Source: Eurosta solidaginis
Taxonomy: Eukaryota > Arthropoda > Insecta > Diptera > Tephritidae
NCBI RefSeq assembly: GCF_040869045.1
Contig: NC_090322.1
Coordinates: forward strand, 193,687,477 to 193,751,476
Direction of reading: 5' to 3'
Length of the DNA stretch: 64,000 bases
Shown: piece by piece, positions 10,015 through 17,860 of the stretch
Position numbering within the stretch: position 1 is the first letter of the stretch
How the letters are laid out: every line of letters starts with the position of its first letter
Program-made: the position numbers and the translations under genes
Notes under the pieces: generated by a model
Seen by the model: the letters and a program-made list of their open reading frames with translations, nothing else
The model's database searches: none
What the model was told of the DNA's origin: nothing

Positions 10015-11038
10015 CAAGAGGCTGAAGTAGTTATTAACTGTGAACAGCTCCAGGAACACGTTTCAGCTAGTAATACTGATCTTTCAAATGACATCACGGC
10101 ATGGACGCAGGGGCTAGAGGAAGCATATCAGAGTAAGGCAAAACAACTGCTCCTAAAGTACGCGAACATATTTGACCAGGATGATTCTAAACCAGGCCGC
10201 ACCAACGTTGTGAAACATCAAATTGACACTGGAGATGCGAGGCCGATCCGTCAAGCTCCACGTAGTGTTCCACTGGCCAAGCGGGAAGTTGTGAGTCAAA
10301 TCATTCATCGTCATCGAACCATCAGCTAGTCCATGGAGTTCACCGGTAGTACTTGTAAAGAAGAAGGATGGAAAAATGGGGTTTTGCGTGGACTACCGGA
10401 AGTTGAATGACGTAACGAAAAAGGATAGCTACCCATTGCCAAGAATTGACGACACTCTGGACTCGCTATCTGGTACGAAATGGTTTTCCACGCTGGACTT
10501 GAAAAGCGGCTACTGGCAATTGGAGGGGAAGGAGGAAGATAAAGAGAAAACAGCCTTCAGTGTCGATGATGGTCTTTGGCAATTTACAGTGATGCCTTTT
10601 GGACTTTGTAATCCACCAGCTACTTTTGAGAGACTCATGGACCAGGTACTGAAAGGACTACATTGGAAAACATGCTTGGTGTACCTGGACGACATCATCG
10701 TATTGGGCAAGAATTTTGATGAACATCTTAAGAACTTGGAGGAAGTTTTCCATAGAATAGCTGGCGCTGGTCTGAAGTTAAGTCCCAAAAGGTGTACGCT
10801 GTTTAAAAAGGAAGTAAATTATTTGGGCCACAAGGTAACGACAGAAGGTGTCTGTACAGCGAATGAAAAGATAGAGGCAGTAAAGGATTGGCCAAGACCA
10901 CAGAATCTGCATGAATTGAGAAGTTTCCTTGGGCTGTGCACATATTACCGCCGATTTGTACCAAATTTTGCCAGCGTAGTCCATAGTCTCCACGAGCTAA
11001 CAAGAAAAAATAAAGCTTTTGAATGGAGCAAGAAGTAG
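10015..11038 (+). pseudogene. pol: gypsy A reverse transcriptase
   Basis: The N-terminal part (10015-10310) reads in one frame with VKHQIDTGDARPIRQAPR. A frame change near 10315-10330 leads into WSSPVVLVKKKDG and then the 221-codon open stretch from 10376. RT landmarks are FCVDYRKLN, the first aspartate in FSTLDLKSGYWQ, VMPFGLCNPPATFERLMD, and the YLDD catalytic box at 10682-10693 (VYLDDIIVLG). RSFLGLCTYYRRFVPNFA marks the connection to RNase H. The stretch ends in a stop at 11038 and overlaps the RNase H-integrase frame by 16 bp in another frame, so a second break separates RT from RNase H. RT copies the element RNA into DNA. Confidence 0.9.
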
Positions 11039-12888
11039 CTTTCCAAACATTGAAAGAGCGATTGTGCACTGCCCCAATGTTGGCATACCCGATTCCAGGA
11101 GCAACGTTTATTCTAGATACAGATGCGAGCGGATATGCTATAGGAGGCGTTTTATCACAACTGGTCGATGGACAAGAGAAGGTAGTTGCATATTACAGCC
11201 GTTCAATTGGAAAACCAGAGAGGAACTATTGCGTTACACGGAGAGAGCTGTTGGCATTGGTAGAGTGCATTAAACATTTTCACAAATACCTCTACGGCCA
11301 GCGATTCCGTGTCAGGACAGATCACGCAGCGTTGAAATGGCTTCTGCAGTTCCGTAATCCGGAAGGACAATTGGCACGGTGGATCGAGCGACTACAAAGC
11401 TATGACTTTTCCATTGAGCATCGAAAAGGTAGTACCCATGGAAATGCCGATGCAATGTCACGAAGGCCATGTAGTTTGGAATGCAAGCACTGTTCAAAGG
11501 CCGAGGCTAAAGAAGACATTATAGATGTCCGGCTAATGACTATAACATGTACGGATGAATGGGAAAAGGAACAACTAAGAAAGTGTCAGCTAAAAGATAC
11601 AGATCTGTCACATGTTATGCAAGGGCTCGAACGAAACGAAAGATCAAGCAAAGAGGAGATGTCAGCAGAGAGTCCCATTGCGAAGTCATATTGGGCACAG
11701 TGGAACAGTTTAGAATTGATATCCGGTTGCTTACATCGAGTATGGGAGAGTGAGGATGGTCAATGCAAGAAGAAACTGATAGTTGTTTCCAGAAAGAGGA
11801 TTCCTGACGTGCTCAGCGAGCTGCACAATGGTCCAAGTGGAGGTCATCTTGGAATCACGAAGACACTCGAGAAAATTAAGCAGAGATTCTATTGGGTTGG
11901 TTGCCGTCAGTCGGTCACCGAGTGGATTGCCAACTGCGAGGTATGCAACAGAGCAAAAGGGCCCAAAACCCGAAGTTATGGCCAGATGAAGCAGTATATT
12001 TCAGGTGCACCGTTTGAAAGGATCGCCATCGATGTCACAGGTCCATTTCCTACTAGCAACCGCGGAAAAAAATACGTACTGGTGGTTATGGATTATTTCA
12101 GTAAATGGCCAGAGGTATACCCAATCCCAAACCAAGAAGCAGAAACAGTAGCAGAAGTGGTTAAAAACGAATGGGTTGCAAGGTATGGTGTACCAATGGA
12201 GTTACATTCTGACCAAGGCAGGAATTTTGAATCAGCTGTGTTCCAAGAAATGTGCCAGAAGTTGGGCATTCGAAAAACACAGACAACAGCATTGCATCCT
12301 CAGTCCGATGGTATGGTGGAACGCTTCAATAGAACATTGGAGGAGCATTTAAGGAAAGTAGTAGACAAGTACCATAAGGACTGGGATACACACATATCAT
12401 TATTCTTGATGGCCTACCGATCGGCAGTACATGACACAACGGGCCAAACTCCCGCAAAGGTAATTTTTGGCAATGACCTTCGTCTGCCAGCTGATTTGAA
12501 GTATGGGATAGATGCCGATGTGGAGAGGAATGTCAAGAAATCCACTGGTGTCTTGGAAGAAGAGCTGAGAGAGATACACGATCTGGTAAGGCAACGAGCA
12601 AAGATTATGAGTGACAAGATGAAAGCGAGGTACGATAAAGCAATTAATTCGGAAGGGTTTCAGGAAGGAGATTTGGTGCTGCTATACAACCCACAACGAA
12701 AAAAAGGTTTGTCCCCGAAATTGCAGTGTAACTGGGAAAGCCCATACAAAGTTGTAAAACGGATCAACGATGTAGTGTACCGCATACAAACCATTGGCAA
12801 ACCACGAACCAAAATGAAAGTGGTTCATTTGGAGAGGTTAGCAGCGGTTAAATCGAGACATTTGTCTAATCGGAACGATCAGACTTAG
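11023..12888 (+). CDS. pol: gypsy A RNase H-integrase open frame (621 aa)
   Basis: This is one uninterrupted frame. RNase H starts around residue 20 with LDTDASGYAIGGVLSQ, continues through CVTRRELLA and TDHAALKWLLQF, and ends with KGSTHGNADAMSRRP near residue 145. Integrase follows: a His-His-Cys-Cys zinc segment (HNGPSGGHLG ... CEVCNRAKG), then a D-D-E core with DVTGPFPTSNRG, HSDQGRNFES and GMVERFNRTLEEH (the D-D-E triad is present). A C-terminal GPY/F-like module has GDLVLLYNP and WESPYKVVKRI. The stop at 12886-12888 is directly followed by the polypurine tract. The ATG at 11023 is only the first Met after the frame break and is unlikely to be a natural start. RNase H removes template RNA, and integrase inserts the DNA copy in the nucleus. 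Confidence 0.92.
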   Translation: MEQEVAFQTLKERLCTAPMLAYPIPGATFILDTDASGYAIGGVLSQLVDGQEKVVAYYSRSIGKPERNYCVTRRELLALVECIKHFHKYLYGQRFRVRTDHAALKWLLQFRNPEGQLARWIERLQSYDFSIEHRKGSTHGNADAMSRRPCSLECKHCSKAEAKEDIIDVRLMTITCTDEWEKEQLRKCQLKDTDLSHVMQGLERNERSSKEEMSAESPIAKSYWAQWNSLELISGCLHRVWESEDGQCKKKLIVVSRKRIPDVLSELHNGPSGGHLGITKTLEKIKQRFYWVGCRQSVTEWIANCEVCNRAKGPKTRSYGQMKQYISGAPFERIAIDVTGPFPTSNRGKKYVLVVMDYFSKWPEVYPIPNQEAETVAEVVKNEWVARYGVPMELHSDQGRNFESAVFQEMCQKLGIRKTQTTALHPQSDGMVERFNRTLEEHLRKVVDKYHKDWDTHISLFLMAYRSAVHDTTGQTPAKVIFGNDLRLPADLKYGIDADVERNVKKSTGVLEEELREIHDLVRQRAKIMSDKMKARYDKAINSEGFQEGDLVLLYNPQRKKGLSPKLQCNWESPYKVVKRINDVVYRIQTIGKPRTKMKVVHLERLAAVKSRHLSNRNDQT

Positions 12889-12899
12889 GTGGAGGGCAG
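12888..12899 (+). promoter_or_regulatory. Polypurine tract
   Basis: GGTGGAGGGCAG lies immediately before the 3' LTR, where plus-strand DNA synthesis is primed. The gypsy B counterpart is at 22356-22367 on the minus strand. Confidence 0.8.
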
Positions 12900-13524
12900 T
12901 GTTACGAATATTAGCAAAACTAAGGAGTGCTGCCGTCTCTAATCCGATGCTAAGCAGTGACGTGGATGCACATCAATAATTCAATCATTATGTATCTACA
13001 TAAACGAAACAATAACTGCGTCTACATATATGTACCATGTACGTATACGAGCAGCGGAGAGTCAATGCACTAACACATGCATATATCTGAGATACTCCTA
13101 TAAGTATGCAATGAGAAAAACTATAAAATTGTGCGATTGTAGTTACAGCTGAGAAGTTTGAGAGCTACTGGACTAGTAGATTCTGGAAGCGCCTAGAAGA
13201 TGTATAAAATTGTGCAATTTTAGTTATAGCTGAGAAGTTTGAGAGCTCATGGACAATGCTAGTAGATTCTAGAAGATGCGAACGAGGAAACCAGAGAGTA
13301 TAAAAGGCCGCAGATGTAGAGGCGCTGGAATTCAGTTTGATTTGAGCTATCAATCAGTTTGGTTATTAAGCAAGCTATTCGTTGCACAGTTTGAGTGTTA
13401 TTGTGAAGTACTTTAATAAAGGCCATTTTGCATTATTACAAATTGGGGTTATTTATTCAACAGCTTAGTGATTTGAACTTAGCAGAGGATTGCAAATAAG
13501 AGGATTTGCAGCAAATTCGTTACA
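12900..13524 (+). repeat. 3' LTR of gypsy A
   Basis: 625 bp, the same length as the 5' LTR, with about 11 substitutions counted by eye and no indel seen. The right flank starts ATAT, matching the left target duplication. Confidence 0.95.
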
Positions 13525-13837
13525 ATATGTACATTCTACCACAATATTCTTTATTTTAAGTCGAAAATTATATCATAAGCAACGGCAGAGCTCTTGGTAT
13601 ATTTGATGCAGCCATCCAGAATATGCCAAGGATACTGTAAGAAGACTTAAATAGATTTTGGCATAGGACGAAAGACGAATTCAACTCGACTTAGCCGCCA
13701 CAAAATTGCTTTGCTGAATGGAAGCAGGCAACTCCAGCGGATTTGTGTTATCCCGCCGTATTCTTCTCCGTATGTTCCTCTGTTGATGTTGCTGTGGCAC
13801 CAATTCATTACTCATTTCAGTGAATACCACATTTATT
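13525..13837. other. No gene seen
   Basis: Unassigned sequence between gypsy A and the next LTR. No recognisable frame, RNA gene or element end was found. Confidence 0.5.
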
Positions 13838-14319
13838 TAGGGAAAGTCCACTTATTTTACACCTTCTACCAACGTTCGTATCGCTAAATTGTTGAATAAA
13901 TAACTCCAATATTCAATAATGCAAAATGGTCTTTATTAGACTACTTTGAAAGTACTTCAAAATAACACTTATACTGCGCAACCAATAGCGTGCTTAAACC
14001 AAACTGATTACTGACTACTCAGCTTGTGCTGCTTTTATACTCTCTGCCCCAAATGTCTACACGTTTCTTCTTCTAGAATCTTCTACTTGGTTACCAGCTA
14101 TATGCGTGTGTATTTGTAGTTCATAGCCTCTCGCATAGCCATATGCGTGTGTATATGAGAGTACTACTTCGACTGATGACTACATCTGTGTGTGAGTTAT
14201 CTCTTCGTTGCCTTGTATGTATGTGCGTAAATGATGATTAATGTGTTTGTAGCTTCCTTTAATGTTTTTGTTGTGTGCATTTACTTAGTAACAGCTTAGA
14301 GATGGTAATATTCGTCACA
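13838..14319 (-). repeat. Solo-type LTR, gypsy B-related
   Basis: Read on the minus strand it begins at 14319 with TGTGACGAATATTACC. It ends near 13840 with the GCGATACGAACGTTGGTAGA region, matching the gypsy B LTR order (CTGCTTTTATACTCTC at about 14030, GCAAAATGGTCTTTATT at about 13920). No internal retroelement sequence adjoins either side, so it is probably a solo LTR left by LTR-LTR recombination. The left end is approximate and I found no clear target duplication. Confidence 0.75.
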
Positions 14320-15615
14320 ATATGAAATTCAGTAGTGTGTAATGTTTATACTTCATTTCTTAATTTCAAACAAATTCGCATCAATAATTAAACTTTTGAT
14401 TTTTTTTAACAAAATAAGAAATGCGCAACGAAATTTCAATTGGCAAAACAGCTGACTTCGAAAATTCGAAATTCCTATTCCCCAATTATTGTTCTCCCTC
14501 GGAGAAAAGAGTTGTAGGAATTTTTACGCGAGAATAAAAGAATCCGCGAGAACAAAATTCCGAGGGAATATTTACAATTGGGCTGATTATTTGTTCGAGG
14601 GATGATGTTAATACCATTTTGATTTAATATGCCTAGGTTTTTTTTTGGTGGAAATCAAAGTTACCATAGCATGCTGTTCTCGTTGCTGTAACCGATAAAG
14701 GAAGTAATTTGTCGGATATGAATCCAGTGCACTCAGTTGCAAGCCCGATTTTTTTACCCCTCTAACCTTTAGTCTGTAAATGTTTGTCGCCTCTTGCTTC
14801 TGGAATGCTTTACTATGTAAATATACCAATCCAAACTTAGTAGGTTAAAATTTGGTACGTAGCTTATTTGCTCGCCGTACATATCAACTGCTGCATGGAA
14901 TATCATCCTATGTCCACTGCCCTATATCGTAATATTTTTCAAAAACACCGTACGTCAGGAAATGTTTTAAAATCGCCCTGTTTCGAAATTCAGTTGAAGA
15001 ACGCCCTCTCTAACATGTTTTTCATGTACTGAATTTATGCTCAGTTATGGCATTTTTTAATAAAATTCCGAAACCAAGCTTTTTGAATAAAATTCTGAGG
15101 TAGGGCGTTGTTCAAAGAAATTCTTGTTATCTTTGTTTTCTAAAAGTGTTCTGAGAAAGGGCGTTTTCGAAACGGAAGCCACGATAGGGTGCTATTCCAC
15201 TCAGCAGTCGATATAGTATAGTTTTAGATATTTTTTTGGGGAAATGATCAAAACAGTAATAACGGTAAAGGAAGAAGTAGTAAGTGATGAAACTTCTTAA
15301 AATATTTTTATATATCGTTAGCTTAATTTTTGAAATAACCTTTTTTTCAAAACTGTGAATGAGGATACCTTAGTTGCAATACTTTTGAGTGTAGAAGCTT
15401 TGAAAAAGATAAATAAAAATCATGTATGCTAACCCAGCAGCTATTTTATGACTTAGCACAATTTCCTCACTCAAAACTAATTTTTTCTCCTGACTTAGCA
15501 CTTTTTACTCAATATGTTTCCCCATCACTCCTCCCCTTTAATGATTGAAATATAACACTAAAACTATATATTTCACAAAAAATACTATTTATTTGTCAAA
15601 CTATTTCTAACTATT
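14320..15615. other. Unassigned AT-rich region
   Basis: No convincing gene. Near 14480-14580 there is an imperfect inverted pair, CCCAATTATTGTTCTCCCTC with CCGAGGGAATATTTACAATT, which may be the ends of a small hairpin element. Around 15447-15510 the phrase GACTTAGCAC occurs twice. The same word recurs at 21300-21470 on the far side of the LINE cluster, so the flanks may be related. Confidence 0.4.
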
Positions 15616-15956
15616 GGCGGCCACCGTGGTGTGATGGGTTCACACCCCGGGCAAAACAACATCAAAATTTTAGAAATAAGGGTTTTCAATTAGAAGAAAA
15701 TTTTTCTAAGCGGGGTCGCCCCTCGGCAGTGTTTGGCAAGCACTCCGAGTGTATTTCTGCCATGAAAAACTCTCAGTGAAAACTCATCTGCCTCGCAGAT
15801 GCCGTTCGGAATCGGCATAAAACAAGTAGGTCACGTCCCGCCAATTTGTAGGAAAAATTAAAAAAAAGGAGCACGACGTAAATTGGAAGAGAAGCTCGGA
15901 CTAAAATCTCTTCGGAGGTTATCGCGCCTTACATTTATTTATTTATTTTATTTCTA
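15616..15956 (+). mobile_element. tRNA-like SINE
   Basis: The head GGCGGCCACCGTGGTGTGAT is followed at once by a B-box-like GGTTCACACCC (15638-15648). After it come the body GGGGTCGCCCCTCGGCAGTG, CATCTGCCTCGCAGATGCCG, and a (TTTA)n tail at about 15938-15956. A tRNA-derived SINE normally has an A box some 30-40 bp before the B box; that interval looks shortened here. A related fragment is at 36985-37180. It abuts LINE C at its tail. Confidence 0.75.
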
Positions 15957-16396
15957 ACGGTTCTGATCTGGACTGTTTTGCCGGATGGTGCGCAGACAAT
16001 AACTTATTTTTAAATTCAAACAAATGCTGTGTTGTGTCTTATTCCATAAAGACAACTGCAAACTAAATGCTGCATCTCTTAATCGTTGTCAAGAGAGTAA
16101 AGACTTGGGTGTAATTTTTGACTCCAAACTCTCTTTTTCTAGTCACATTGATTTCGTTGTTTCAAAATTTGTTGCAATGGTTGGGTTCAGTAGACTTTAA
16201 GGACCCTATGACGTTGAAGGCAATTTATATATCCTTGGTCAGAAATGGTATTGAATATTGCTCAATAATATGTAATTTTTTCTATGAATCTAACTTCTAT
16301 AAAATTGAGAAAGTTCCAAAAATTTTTAGAAAATTGCTTTACATATGAGTCACTGGCCAGACGGCCATCATATACCAGCAGTCACAAATTGCTTGG
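15957..16396 (+). pseudogene. LINE C reverse transcriptase, left part (5'-truncated)
   Basis: Pieces in more than one frame match the C-terminal half of a non-LTR reverse transcriptase: WCADNNLFLNSNKC, then a segment with DLGVIFDSKLSFSSHI in one frame, then KAIYISLVRNGIEYCS. The element lacks its 5' part, as is usual for LINE insertions. At 16384-16396 it is interrupted by LINE copy 1 and continues at 20464. Confidence 0.7.
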
Positions 16397-16446
16397 TTGT
16401 TGTTGTTGTTGTAGCAATGCTCGCCCCACCTAATAGCCGCGACCGA

Positions 16447-17860
16447 TCACAAATTGTCATCAATATCCTCTAACGGGAGTCCAAGAAAACTTGCCGTTTC
16501 AACAGGGGTGGACCATAAGGAAAAGGGGTGTTAGAGGCGTTGGTTCCACATTACAATTAAAGAGATGGTTGGTGTCATGTGGGGACACATTGCAAGCAGG
16601 GCATACATTTTGTATGTCGGGGTTGATTCTGGATAGGTAAGAGTTTAACCTGTTACAGTATCCAGAACGAAGTTGAGCAAGAGTGACACGCGTTTCCCTG
16701 GGGAGTATGCGTTCCTCTTCTGCGAGTTCTGGATATTTTTCTTCAAGTACTGGATTCACCGGGCAATTCCCGACATAAAGGTCCGACGCCTGTCTATGGA
16801 GTTCACCAAGGACCTGCTTGTGTTTTTCCGCTTCATACGGCTGGGTTCTCAGGTGCCGTATTTCCTCAAAATGCTTACGGAGATGACTCCTTAGGCCCCT
16901 AGGCGGTGCTGGTTCGTCAATCAGATGTCTGTTGGGATGCCCAGGTTTCTGGGTATTCAACAGAAACTGTTTGGTCAGCATCTCATTTCTCTCCCTGATG
17001 GGGAGTATTCTCGCCTCATTATGCAGATGGTGTTCTGGGGACATAAGAAGACAGCCCGTGGCGATTCTGAGAGCAGTATTTTGGCAGGCCTGTAGTTTCT
17101 TCCAGTGGGTGGTTGTTAGGCTTGGCGACCATATGGGTGACGCGTAGCACGTAATCGGCTGGCTAATTGCTTTGTATGTGGTCAAGAGCGTTTCTTTATC
17201 TTTTCCCCAGGTACTGCCAGCAAGGGATTTGAGGATTTTATTACGGCTCTGAATTCTTGGAACAATTGCGGTTGCGTGCGCACCAAAATGTAGATCCTGA
17301 TCAAACGTCACACCCAAGATTTTGGGGTGTAGGACAGTCGGTAGCGTAGTGCCATCGACGTGGATGTTCAATATGGTCGACATTTGGGGCGTCCATGTTG
17401 TAAATAAGGTCGCGGAAGATTTAGTCGGTGACAATGACAGGTTTCGCGAGGCGAAAAAACTGGAGAGATCAGGGAGATAGCCGTTTATTTTATTGCATAG
17501 CTCATCAATCCTTGGGCCTGGGCCTGTGGCCATTATTGTGCAGTCATCGGCGTAGGAAACGATTGTGACTCCTTCCGGTGGTGAAGGTAGCTGAGATATG
17601 TAGAAATTAAACAAAAGCGGGGATAGGACACCACCCTGTGGCACCCCTTGTTTAATTCTCCTTTGTTTTGATGTTTCGTTTCGGAATTGCACCGATGCCT
17701 GCCGACCACCCAGATAATTTGCGGTCCACCTTTTAAGACATGGGGGAAGGGTAGACCCTTCCAGGTCTTCCAGTAACGAGCCATGGTTGACCGTATCAAA
17801 AGCTTTTGATAGGTCTAACGCTACGAGTACTGTTCTATGGTGGGGATATTGATTCAACAA
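16447..17860 (-). pseudogene. LINE copy 1, RT C-terminal half
   Basis: This continues the polyprotein after a frame change at about 17857, where copy 2 reads on through CGLNQ. RT landmarks are VALDLSKAFDTVNHG, RRIKQGVPQGGVLSPLLF and the catalytic YADD in VSYADDCTIM. The C-terminal region carries a Cys/His cluster (CPACNVSPHDTNHLFNC) often seen at the end of such LINE proteins. A further frame change near 16520 gives a premature stop at 16499. The ancestral stop, judged from copy 2, corresponds to 16447-16449. The 3' UTR is about 50 bp plus the CAA tail. Confidence 0.85.

Larger units (their letters stand above)
7231..13524 (+). mobile_element. Complete Ty3/gypsy LTR retrotransposon (gypsy A)
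   Basis: The element is 6294 bp. It has two 625-bp LTRs beginning TGTTACGAAT and ending TTCGTTACA, flanked by ATAT at 7227-7230 and 13525-13528. Inside are a tRNA-Leu-type primer site, gag with a SAP domain and a zinc knuckle, protease, reverse transcriptase, RNase H, integrase, and a polypurine tract next to the 3' LTR. The domain order PR-RT-RH-IN is that of Ty3/gypsy (Metaviridae). There is no env frame, because integrase ends 12 bp before the 3' LTR. By eye the two LTRs differ at about 11 of 625 positions, so the insertion is fairly young. Even so, gag, protease and RT are broken by stops and frame changes, so this copy is not autonomous as read. Confidence 0.95.

Noticed and set aside
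12889..12899. An envelope gene in gypsy A
   Set aside because: Integrase ends 12 bp before the 3' LTR, so there is no room for env; the element is a simple gag-pol retrotransposon.
14480..14580. A small palindromic MITE
   Set aside because: Only one imperfect pair (CTCCCTCGG / CCGAGGGA) was seen, with no target duplication or second copy in the window.
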